Origin: Breviolum minutum Mf 1.05b.01
Taxonomy: Eukaryota > Sar > Dinophyceae > Suessiales > Symbiodiniaceae
DNA length: 64,000 bases
Assembly: GCA_000507305.1 (NCBI GenBank)
Contig: DF239160.1
Coordinates: 132,271-196,270 of the forward strand
Direction of reading: 5' to 3'
The first letter of the stretch is position 1. Every line of letters starts with the position of its first letter. Positions 45,103-56,700 of the stretch are shown here, one piece after another. The translations under genes and the position numbers were made by a program. The notes under the pieces are model-generated. The model had not been told where the DNA came from. It made no database searches and saw only the letters and a program-made list of their open reading frames with translations.

Positions 45103-48100
45103 TTATAGTTCAACTGATTCAACAACAAAACTATACATCCCACTCTCCATCCGCTCCTTCAGTAGATCAATCCAAGGAAAGTGGTTGCCATCTTCCACCT
45201 TGGATGACTAAACACTGGGTGTCACTTCATGAACTAAGTCCCATGTGACAGTGAAAAGTGGACTTCTTCACCAAGTTCCTATATTCACTTTCCACCAGTC
45301 CCATTCTGGATGTGGAATTTATGGAACTGGCGGATGTTTACCTACACATTGGGCCCTGGATAGTGGAGGTTAAGAACCTGCTGCCTTCATAAATAAATGG
45401 ATGATTTAACCACTGTGAACCAGGGTTAGGCATGCCCCAACCTATACAAGAGTACTATTAATATATCAACCATATACGGATGGTGATGTTTTTCACCACC
45501 CATTTGGCGAAACTTATGCGCACACACACATAAACCAAATTGGATATTCGATAAACCCCCGAGGTCAGAGTGAACAACAACAATCTGTGAAACCACCAGC
45601 TAAACCAGAATCAGAAATATTTGAACATCTTTGCTATTACAGTTGGTGAGTGTTACCAGCTCGATCGGTGGGTTACCAGCTCGGTTGGTGGGTTACCAGC
45701 TCGGTTGGTGGGTTACCAGCTCGGTTGGTGGGTTACCAGCTCGGTTGGTCTAAACAAAACATCAAAACTTTCAGCTTTCCAAATAGTACTGTTGATTCGT
45801 TCAGAAATCCCAATCAACCACCTTTCGGATGCATAAAACCCCGTAAATAATGGGATGTTCAACTACCAACCTTAACTGGTGGAACTGCAGGATTTCTGAA
45901 CTCCCTCAACGTCGTATCTCCACAAACCCAGGCACACAATACAAGGCGAGCTTTTTCAGTTCATGGCACGAAAGCTCCAACGGCCAAGGTAAAACCTCGT
46001 TTTTACCAGCCAACAAACACAGCGGACGGGTACACACGGCAGTCAGGTGAGGGTGAACTATGAGGGTTGTCTTTGGGTATTGCAGACGAATCATGTGTCA
46101 GGGGATAGTCGGCTGTACCCCGACCAACGTATGTGAAATCCCCTAAGCCCTGTTTGTTGTGGGTATTTATGGGTTTGAATCCCCATGAATCCCTAGAGAA
46201 CACAATAAATACCATGGGTACACTGTTAGGGGTACACCCAATTCTCCCTTGAATGTGATGATATTTTTGCAGATCTGAATCTCAAAATAGGACAATGTGA
46301 TGTATACAAATAAGAGATGATAAACGTTATTCTAGTTGGTGGTTTCAACCCCTTTGAAAAATATTAGTCAAAATGGGAATCTTCCCCAAATAGGGATGAA
46401 AATTAAAAAAATATTGGAAACCACCACCCAGTTTTCCTAATACCCCATATTGGATGTCAAAATCATACACCTTTAAATACATTTACGTGGCAGGTCTGCG
46501 ACATCCTCCCCTGGAATTCACCCACGGGATTCAGATGGACTGGGAAAGGGTTCATGTACCAATCAGGATATGCTTGTGCCCTGGCAGAAGGTGAAGCTTT
46601 TTGAACAAATAGTGACACTTATGTAAACTGGTTGGTGGTTTCAACCCATCTGAAAAATATGCTCGTCAAATTGGATCATTTCCCCAGGTAGGGGTGAAAA
46701 TAAAAAATAGTTGAAACCACCACCCAGTAAAGTATGTGATGATCTTTTAGCAGGCTTGAATATCGAAAAAAAAGGACAGATCTCCAGACCCTTCATCCAA
46801 AAAATATTCTGGACTTTTCTCCCAACCTTTTGAAGTCTCCAATTTTCATCTTTGCAGGGGTTTATCATAATATGACACCAACCCAAAGAATGCACTACTA
46901 TTGTTGGGAAATCCCCCCAAATGACCAGCAACATTTTTGCATCATGTTTGATTTTGCCCGAAAACATGGGTCCCATCTGATGTGTCCCCCCCTGTTTTGT
47001 GGACCCGTCCTCGTCTTCACCGTCTGGCAGCGCATCGTCATCATAGGGCATGTTCACCTTGTGTCAACAAGGTGGTCTCTCAGGATTGCTGACAGGGTGG
47101 CTACGCCGGCTATGACATCAACATCTCAGTGGGAAACAGCAACCTCAAAGTCAAATAGTGTATACCTGGCAATTCTTTGTGACCAAATTTTGGGGACTAT
47201 TGGTTAAATGAACCTTTCAAAGTTTAAGTGACCTCTAACCAGAGGATCCAAGGATCTCTTCTACATATACAGATTATAATTGCTGGGTGGTTTTTCAGCA
47301 CCCAGGCCCAGTTGAAACAAGCCAAATGTGATCATCACCCCTATTTGGGATGAGCATAAATATGTTGTAAAATAACTAGTCAAATGCGGGACAATTTTCA
47401 AGTGCACTCAAGGTGAACATAAACATCTTAGAAACCACCACGTAGAAATGGTTGTCAATGTGGATCAATGTGGTAAGAAAAAGGTAACCTCAAACCCTTA
47501 CCATTTGCAAAATTTTCACAGAACAGCATAATGCCCCAACCAAAAATGATCAAAGCATTCAGAATGGCGAGACTCCTCTTCAATAACCACCCTCAACAAA
47601 AACATGTTCTAGTTGGTGGTTTCAACCCGTTTCAAAAGTATTAGTATTAGTCAAATTGGATCATTTCCCCAAGTAGGGGTAAAAATAAAACAATATCTGA
47701 AACCACCACGTAGTCTTTTACTGCTTTGAAAGGCACCACATGTGCTGCGCGCTCGCTGACAACGCCCGGGTATGTATGGAGCGAAGCGATAAAGGAAAAA
47801 TCCTGCCGACACCGAGGTGCTGTTTCTTTCCTGGACCATCCTGGAACCTACATTTTCTTCCAACCAAGCACAGCTGATTATTTACGCATATAAAACGTGT
47901 AATATCTATATATAATATATACACATACACCTACACCTCCATATTCAATGAAACTATTCAATCTATTGATGCACATAAGAATCATAATGAAAAAAACATG
48001 AACTTTGGTCACAGCTGAGGCTCAAATAATGATGTTTCGTCCAAGGGTGTTCCATTTTCAGATCCGTTACTTCTCTTTGGGGGTACGGATTCCGCTGGAG

Positions 48101-49801
48101 CATGTTAGGTGGTAAACCCCACATGCTGGCAATATTCCCAGTGATCAAAGACTCCTGTTTCGAAGCTAGATTTGCTTGCGATACTTGGACAACATAACAT
48201 TCTTTCTGGCCAAATGGTAAATTTATCATAGAAAACAGTGAACAATCAATTTGAACAGATCCTTTTCAAGTTGGCTGGGGTCCTGGGACAGGCTGAACTA
48301 TAAATGAAGAGTTTTTGCATGGAACCTGGCTTTTCAATTATCTCAATCTGGATGTTTCATTGTTTTTTCCCAAACATTTTCCATTCTGCTACTGGTTACA
48401 GTACTTGGTGGTTTGGGGCCCGGTGGTTTGAGATTCTAGGGGTACCCCTAAGTAACAATTCCTTCCATGAGGAGATCCCAGGAATCCAAACCACCAAGTA
48501 AACAGTGATCCATCTGTCTTTGATGTGTGGAATTTCAACAACAAAAATCCAGTTGCTTGGATTTGGAGGGTTTTCTTGGCAACCCACAAACAAAACTCAC
48601 CTGGACACACACACACACACCAGTTTGCTTGAAAGATTCATCAGTGACAAAAAACACAACTGAATCTGTTTTTTGCTACCCTCGTATTTTTTGGAACAGT
48701 CATTTTTTTTTGTTGAAACCCTTTAGGTTCGTGTTTGTTTAGCAACAAAAATCCCATCCGTTGGTTCCTTCGATCAATTGCTCACAAACCGTCAAAACCG
48801 TCGGCCCTCCTGAAAATCCATGGACATCCTTCCAGGATTCACCAACCTGTCCGGCGGGGGTGTTTTTTTGTCAACAAAAACCATGCCGTTTCAACCGTGA
48901 GAAACGTAGAAGAACACGTGGGAGGACTAAAAATACCAATGGTGATACAACGGGCGTGGTGTATTTAGCTACTAATTGAATTCTAATTTGCCATAAAAAT
49001 GAATCTTTCTCATGTAGTAGTCACATGGACCCTTATGGGAATATATACAATCTATGTACAGCTTTGAGAAAGGTTACTCCCGCGAAAACTAACTACTGGT
49101 TCACCTGAAAATGTTTTTCCCCCCGGGAGAGGAGTTTTTTTGGGGAAAACATCGTTTTCACGTTCCAGCTGCTTGTTTTCAGGGGTGTACTTAAATAGAT
49201 CAACATGGCATTGAAACAAAAACTAAAAAGGCGAGATTCTGCAAACATCTTGCTGGGCATCTGATAGTGGGGTTGTTTCGGAAGATGTATAAACAATATT
49301 AAACAATCGACGTGCGGGGTGACCAAATGACCCTCGTGAAATCGTCTGCTTGACATGAAGAATTTTGGCATTCACAAAACTGAGGTGCATGACCTCTTCC
49401 TGAATGTATGGTGGATGTATTTTTTTCATGGATCTTCTTTTTGGGAAAGGAGAGAAAACACACATGAAACAATATATCTGATGAAACACACAAAGTCAAT
49501 GCTTTTCTTCCAAGACAGCTCAACCTACTTCAACCAAGGCTACGGGAAAAAAACACTTACACCCCCCCCCCAAAAAAAAAATAAACGGCTGTACACCTAA
49601 AAGTCCAGATTTGGTTCAGACAATGATTTTTTTTAAAAAAAGGTGACTTTTTACGCTCCCGCCGTTATTTTTCGGGGGGAAGTACCACCATCCCAAGTCA
49701 TCCGCCAAAAAGGACCTCCAAGTGGATTCGATCGATTTGAGTGATCCATCACCATCGACTCGATCGAAAGTGAAGAGATGGGAAGTGGGATCAAAATTCA
49801 C
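45103..49801 (-). CDS. Spliced gene with EF-hand-like segment and one membrane helix
   Basis: Function unknown. Phase-linked exons: 49801-49689, 49379-49247, 48846-48790, 48205-48004, 47847-47740, 47591-47502, 47124-47058, an unresolved part, and terminal exon 45207-45103 (contains DGNHFPWIDLLKERMESG, then TAA). The first reads FTFDRVDGDGSLKSIE, an EF-hand-like loop with Asp at positions 3 and 5, Gly 6 and Glu 12 but Arg at position 1, so calcium binding is doubtful. Exon 47591-47502 encodes a hydrophobic helix (LAILNALIIFGWGIMLF) and has a GTAAGG donor. Exon 48205-48004 is 67 codons with no frame break. Further upstream exons are likely, since 49801 starts after an acceptor (CTCAG|GTG). The intron zone 45208-47057 includes three family A copies. 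Confidence 0.6.
45651..45750. repeat. 20-bp tandem repeat, about five units
   Basis: The unit GGTTACCAGCTCGGTTGGTG is repeated about five times with one early substitution. It lies in the unresolved last intron region of the minus-strand gene 49801-45103. Open frames through it are artefacts. Confidence 0.95.
46332..46431. repeat. Family A inverted repeat (reference copy)
   Basis: About 100 bp. Arms TTGGTGGTTTCAACCCC and its inverse TTGGAAACCACCACCC; a conserved core AAAATATTAGTCAAA, then CCCCAAATAGGG, then TGAAAATTAAAAA. Termini are CTAG or a close variant. Clear copies: 7063, 13198, 16402, 25253, 25923, 28067, 32351, 46332, 46628, 47609, 60732 and 61846; decayed copies near 14500, 45480 and 47283. 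Most lie inside gene introns. Confidence 0.95.
46628..46727. repeat. Family A inverted repeat
   Basis: CTGGTTGGTGGTTTCAACCC to AGTTGAAACCACCACCCAG, only 197 bp from the previous copy. Confidence 0.92.
47609..47713. repeat. Family A inverted repeat
   Basis: CTAGTTGGTGGTTTCAACCC to TCTGAAACCACCACGTAG. It fills most of the 150-bp intron between exons 47847-47740 and 47591-47502. Confidence 0.92.
48403..48499. repeat. Family J inverted repeat
   Basis: ACTTGGTGGTTTGGGGCCC to AATCCAAACCACCAAGT with inner arms ATTCTAGGGGTACCCC and GAGATCCCAGGAAT. The second copy, at about 57670-57747, shares the core CCCCTAAGTAACAAT. Confidence 0.88.
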
Positions 49802-50771
49802 CTGAGTTTTTTAAACAAAAACAGCTTTGAACATCAGGTTTTGGAGTGGGTTTGGTTCGGGTACCTTTCAACACCTTTCGACAGGGCATTTGGAGCACTA
49901 GGTGTGGATATTTAGGTGAGCAATGAAAAAGGGCCCCTGGTTGTTTAGGTTATTTTGAGGATGAAATCCTACCCGGCTATATAGGGATTATAAGCAACCA
50001 TTATAAGGATCCCTACTAACTAACCACTATATGGAAAGTAGAAGGGTGTTTTTTTCGTGGCTCACCTGAGTTTAGAAACACAAACAGCTTTGAAAATTAT
50101 GTGTTTTTGATGACGTCCTGGAAAATCCATAATGGTTGGAAGATCTAAAATTCCTTTCAAAAGTTGGCCTATTTTCAAGAGGCGTTTGCTGTTAGTTTCA
50201 GGGAGTGTTTTATTCGAAAAAGAGGTAAACAATTCAAAGCCCATCCTTTCATGAATCCAGAAACAAATCCAAGATTCAAACATATATTTACCTATAAATT
50301 TACCATAAAAAGAATTAACCATGCCAGTGCCGGATATAATAATGTCTGGAAATGATTTCCAAACAAAAACTTCCTGGATTTGTTTGAAATCATTCCATGT
50401 CATTTGGGGCATCAACCGATCCAGGTTGGGGATAAACTCATCCCAGCTGAAACATAGGGAATCCTAATATATATATATATATAAACCCCTAGGGCTGATG
50501 ACTCCCATCCCCTTATTATATGGAAGTAATGGGAGTTTTGTTTAGACCCTTGGCGTTTTAGGCACATGTTAAAAAAAAAAACATATGCAACAAACACTCT
50601 TCTTTTTTCACCCGGAAGTCCAAGTCAGACCAAACTTTGCCCATTGGTAGGGATTCATCGGGCACATCCTAAAGGCCAGCCACTTTGTTTTTCGTCGGCT
50701 GGACTTCCAGAGAAGGTTTTTTTTCAACATGATTTTTTGTGGTGAAACACTCGACGTTTTCTTGAAGTTTC
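49802..50771. other. Intergenic stretch between divergent gene models
   Basis: Contains a family G copy in reverse (about 49937-50035) and AT-rich spacer with a (TA)n run at 50468-50482. Minus-strand frames at 50062-50415 are open but have no splice partners. It could include 5' exons or promoters of the genes on both sides. Confidence 0.4.
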
Positions 50772-53700
50772 ATGTGTAACTTTCTGTCCAACATCCAACG
50801 TGATAAACTATTAAAACTCCAAGAAAATCTACCTTGGAACTATTTGGAATCTGGAAAAACGTGTCGGTATTTCATTGAAATAGTGAGAAGCAAGAAAGCA
50901 TATGTCAGGCTCCCAAACACAGGGGTCATTTTCCTCTCCAACCCAAACCATACACTATTGTTTCAGGGAAATCCATCAAGAATCGCTACAGATTTGCATT
51001 GTTTCATGTACGGTATATTTACCTACTAATTTACCATTAAAAAATCCACCAAAAATGTAGATAGGTAAAATATACCATTTCCCATAGGAATCCTATGGGT
51101 TTTTTTCATCTCCTCCAAGACTCCCAGATGGCTCAACTGCTCCAAGTGGCTAAAGACCTGGTGATGTTGGGTGTTGATGGGTGGTTACAGCTGCTGACGT
51201 TGTGCTTTCAAATAGCTACACCCCAGATTTTTTTCTCAGCTCGCCGATAAAAATGGATGGTTGGAAAACAATCCTTTCCTTTTCAGATGATAGAATTTCA
51301 GGGGCTACGCGGCTACGTTAAACTTTCGGGGTGTATCAAGAATGGAAACCAACATGGAAGAAACCAACATGTTGGAAAAAACATTCTTACATGCAAAATG
51401 ATTACTTTCAAACTCTAACGTCACATTTGTGTGTTCGGTTGTGATCGTTTACAATGGTTCAGCGATGAAATGCACACCTGCCTTTCGCATGATATGTCAT
51501 GTATATATAGATACATAGATATATATACGTACTGTTACATACTGATATATCATGATATAACATTGAGGATGACAATGGTGCAGAACATTAAAAAATAATA
51601 TCATAAAATCGCAAACCCAAACAATCCCATGCCGCTTAGCCCTTTCAAAAAAGAGACGCGAGACACACACACTTACTTCAACTCGGCTCAAGTCCAAAAT
51701 TCAGGAAGTCATCTTGAGAATAAAAAACAACATGCACTAAAACAGCAACACCAACACGGTATCGCTACGTAGTGACGGTCCCCCCCCCTTCCCGCAGTCG
51801 GCACCTATGTTGAAGACTTAGCACCTTCGCAAGCGGGTTGGACATGGGTGCAACATAGATCCCTCGCCTCGGATGGAAATGGAGAGAAGTCATGTCCTTC
51901 TGAATCTTTTTGTCTTCCAGCCAAGAACCCTTGGAAGACCTCAAGAAGTGTTTGAACACCTTTAATGAAGGGAAGGCGAAGCAACACAATGTATATAGAT
52001 ATAAAAATACATGCATCAGATATACGTATATACTATACGTATATATCTATATAGGAAACCATTATTTAGTTGTCAGGTTTCATGTTAAACTTGTGGGCCA
52101 CAATTCAAACCAAAAGTCTATTATTCACCAGGTCTTTCATCCTCAAATTTCATCCTCAAGTCTGGCAGAAATGATCCAGTCATTGCTCTGGGTTCCAGTC
52201 ATTTGACTTGACTAAACATGTGAAAAAAACAAGTGCAACAAACAAAAAAGCTATGAAAGGTGCATAGCTAATTTAGCTAATCATTGAAATTTCCAAAGGT
52301 AGAAAAAACAGAACACATTCAGATATGGAAACAATGGACCTTGTCTTATAGCTCCAAATGGTTTTCCTTCGACCCACTATACCTAAAGAATATTCGATTG
52401 CTACTGCCATTTGCCATTTGCCATTTAAAATTGTCGGAGGCTCTTGAGTTGGAATTTGGGATTCAATGATGTCTTCACAGGATTCATTTATTTACCTAAA
52501 ACTAACAGCGAGTGGAAACCCCTGAAAATTGATGGTTGGACTACTTTCCTTTTGGGAAGGGCTATTTTCAGGAGCATTCTGTTAGTTTCAGGGAGACCTA
52601 GAACAGTTTATTGATAGCATTGATGGAGGTCTGAATTGCAAAAAATCCTTTGAAACTCAATTCATTTAAAGATTAAAAAAACATACACAATTAGAGTTGC
52701 ATGTTTGCAAACAATTCTGGGGAATGAAGCAGGGATATTTATTTGGATGATTCAGGGCTTATTCACCAAATTGTAGGGATGCAGTCATGATATATTCGTG
52801 GTTATCAGTCAGTGCGACTAACTGATAAACCATCATGTACCCTCTCGAAAACTAACATTTCGTCCCTGAAAAATGGTGGTTGGTAGACGATCCTTTCCTG
52901 TTGGAGCACGGCCTATTTCAGGGGCGAGCTGTTAGTTTAAGGAAGGGTACCCATTCCAGGGATCCTCCAAGTACCATTGGGTTTTCTACTTGAACTGAAC
53001 GTCCCAACTCCCAGCGTATTGGTTTCAAACATTTATTGAAAGCTCGTTGCTGACGTTTGAAAAGAACTACAACCAGGTATCCAAAGGTTGTTTCCATCTC
53101 CAAAAAGATATCAAAACATATCACAGAAATTTACAAGTGTGCATGTGCATTCCTGTAATTATGTTCATGTAAACCTGAAGTCTTGACATGCAATATCATA
53201 TGAACCATCATATGTTATGAAAACTTAAAAGTAATAGCATATGATTATCCCAAACCATTATCCCTCCAAGAAATCCAAGTTGCAAAGCGCATGGCTTGCA
53301 ATGCTCCGCGTATCCTGGAGAAAAAAAGGGCTGAAGATTTCGCTGCATGCCCTAAGTTAAAAGTGTAAGATCAGATGGGGGTTTCCTAAAATGGTGGGTT
53401 TCCCCAACAACCATGGGGGTTTCCTACTATAAACATGATCATTTTGGGGTGTTTGGGGGGTACCACCATTTTAGGAAACAACCAAATGGCTACAGTACCA
53501 GTCTCCAACCAGTTGCTCATTTACTTGTCATCTATGAAGAATTTCTCACCCAGCCGCAATGACCACAAGAATCTTCATGTTTCGAAGGTTCACACAAATG
53601 CCTTGTAAATCTTCATGTCCACTGGACATCAAAAATTAAATGAATTAAGCAAAAGGCAGCTTGCAAACAATGCAAACAAAGAAAACCCAAATTCCAGGTG

Positions 53701-56700
53701 ATTCAAAGTGACCTTTTCATCCCCGAGTTGGAGGTCACTTAACCCCTTAAACGGGTCACTTAACCATCCCAAAAAGGTGACAAAGAATCGCCAGGTTTAC
53801 AATTCACAATAAATCCATGCCTCCATGCCTCCATGCTGCAAGTATTTGGTTTCTGAGAAGCTTCTTGACATGTTTTTTTCGCCTGACGGAATATGCTAAA
53901 GTAGTGTTGAAACAAAAAACAATGCCCAGTCCATTTGCAAACCCATCAATGATGGAAATCCATCTCCTGTAGCAAACCGTTCAAAAGGCGCTTGCCTTAG
54001 TTCTTGTTGTCCAATTGATCCAACTGCACTCCAGAAAAAATCCACGGAAGCCAAAAAACATGAAATCTACAAAATTGGCCCGTACTAGTTATAGAAATTA
54101 AATGTATAGTTATAACCACTACAAATGGCCTTGTAAATGGACAACTGGGGTTGTAACCCCTCTAAATGGAGTTTTAACCCTACTTAAAACTCCATCATTT
54201 GCAAAAAGAGAATCTGCTCACAAAAAAGAAATCCGAGAGCCTTTTCTTGTTCATGCACACGGAGGGTTTTTGAACCATTACAGGTCAATTAGATTTGTGG
54301 ACTGTATCAAATCAGTCCTCAAAAAAAAAATCACAGGATGATCAACCAAAAAGTGGAGATGAAGATCATCTCTCCACACTATTATATAATATTATATACA
54401 TAATTAGTATTAAAAAACAAGATGTTGTCTCTAAAGCCACCTGGTTGCGCCGCGTTGCAATTCATCCAAAGCTTGTACACCGATTGGACCAAAGGCGCAT
54501 GTCGGGCTTTCATGATCCATAACCCTTACCTCAATGGACAGGCAGCCTCCATATCTCTGGGTGGTCTAGGGTAGTAGACCTCCAATATTCATGGGGAAAG
54601 ATGTAAAAAAGACTGCAGTTCCAAGCATACAGGGAGATTTGAAATTTGCTACAACATCTAATAAGCCTATACATAAATCCCTATCATGTAATGAGCCTAA
54701 TAAATTAGCCTACAGGATTCTTTCATAAACATCAGGAACATGTTTGATATACAGCTGGTGCCAATTCGGGACTTAGTTCTCTGAACTTTTCGGGAGATAG
54801 AACCGAAATCACAGTGTCATTGGGTCATCCGAAAAAGATCCCAGGTTGAACCACCGAGAGTCGCCCCAAGCATAGTAGCATTAGTCACGTTTCATCAAGG
54901 GGTTGTTGCAGACAGATCCAAACTAAGATCCTGTTATTCCAAGCCAGCATTGGATATTCATAACAATCACTGTATTCAGTTAAGCGTTGCTAAGCATATT
55001 GTTAGTTCTAGAAGATTGAAATGATTACACATAAACTGATCAATGTAATCCCCCTACTAAAAGCTGCATATACATGCGAATTTTTCATGCCATTGAAATT
55101 CAAATTGTGTTTGTGCACGTGCCAAATATATACAAACCTGGAACCCAAACAAGGCCCCACATTTTGGGAAGATTTGGTCCCTATAAAATTTCCAGGTCAA
55201 CTAGAGGTCAATTTTTTGGGGGTTCTACAAATTCATAGCTCCTCCCGACTTGCCATGTGGAGCTGCCCATCGGAACCGTCCACCGTCCAAGCGTCAAATA
55301 TCTCGACCACTGAAGAGACATCTTAACCAGCTTTTTTTTGGGGGGGGACCATGGCAGCGAGGAGAAACTCCTTCTTGAACAACAGTGTTTTGTTTTTTGT
55401 TTTTGCCGACAGTTTTTTGTTGCGACAATTTTTGCGAAACTCACATGGATTCGCAAAACTTCTTGGTTTTTGTCTCCCATACCAAAAAAAAACAATGCAA
55501 AGGTGTGACATTATATGATTTCATATACCAAAAACTGGGGTTCGGATTTTTGATTGTCAGATGTAATTTTCCCAAATGTTTCTCATTGAGTGAGCCCAAC
55601 AGAAACCTCGCTGCAAACACCAGGTCAATTTGAAAAACCGTTTGCACATCTTCGTTGCTTGAACTTCAAAGTCTCAGTGGTTGTGTTTTGTTTTTTGGTT
55701 TTGGTATCATACATGATCAAACCGTTTAATTACTGTATGCAAATTGTAGGATAAACACTTATTGTGTGCAAGAGTTGTCAAATAAAAACTATGGATCATA
55801 CACTTTTAGGCTTTTAGGTATAGGTGGACATTAATTTGTAATGCCTTAATCAAATCCTGTGTGCACAAGATCCTAAAATCATTGGAGTGTTTGTTCTTTC
55901 CAAGATATTCAAAATACAATGGGGTGTGTCTCAAAAACCTTAAGTGGCCCTCCAAATGGTCTAGTTTTGGTAGGAAACTAGCGGGACTTATACTTATATC
56001 GAACCTTTCATTTTCAAGCAAATAGAACTGGTAACTGTGGTGGTTTGGTGTGGCTACTCTTCACCACTACTGCAGTTTTTGTTCGGCACCTGGCACAGAA
56101 AAAAATACAATTACTGCCAATATGAGGGTAGGGTTTTGGTCAAGACTGCTGCAAACACTTCTTCAGATCAATCATTTCACAACTCAACTTTTCGAGTATA
56201 CATAATCATCAAGTTCTTTCACCACCTGCTACATATATTGCATAAAACTCCATCTTGCTTCATCTACACTTTTTTCACGGAGGATTTTCCCCACCCCAAA
56301 CCGTAACTCCGTAAGCCCTTTTGGAAGTTTCATCCTGCAGAGTTTGTTTCGAACTTTGTCAGCTCAGAATTCTCTTCGTCCCAAAGGTCACGTTTTGGAT
56401 CTTTTTTTGGCGGGGGAAAATGTTTCATGGTGGAGTTCACGAAAAAAACCTGGCCCTACTTTCCATTATACTGGTTGGTTAATAGGGATCCTTGTAATGA
56501 TCTATTATAATCCCAATATAATCCCCATATAATGAGACAGTATAATCCCCTATACACCCTAAACAAGCAGGGCTTTTGTCCATTGCTTATGGGGATTTCC
56601 GAGTCCGAAAGGTCATGAAGTACCACAAATGGGTTCATTAATTGTGGCTTGGGATACGAATCACCCATCCCAGGATACCATCGTAGCAAACGCAGGTTGA

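Noticed and set aside
46985-47057. Acidic peptide DDDALPDGEDEDGS on the minus strand
   Set aside because: It follows directly on a good GT donor (47058) and is out of phase with the exon before it, so it is probably intronic.
51765-52016. Minus-strand frames of 60-83 codons opposite exon 51921-51990
   Set aside because: Several frames are open here; the plus-strand exon is preferred because it joins both neighbours in phase.
55208-55330. EF-hand-like reading VDGSDGQL on the minus strand
   Set aside because: The loop lacks the spacing and the terminal Glu, and a plus-strand gene covers the region.
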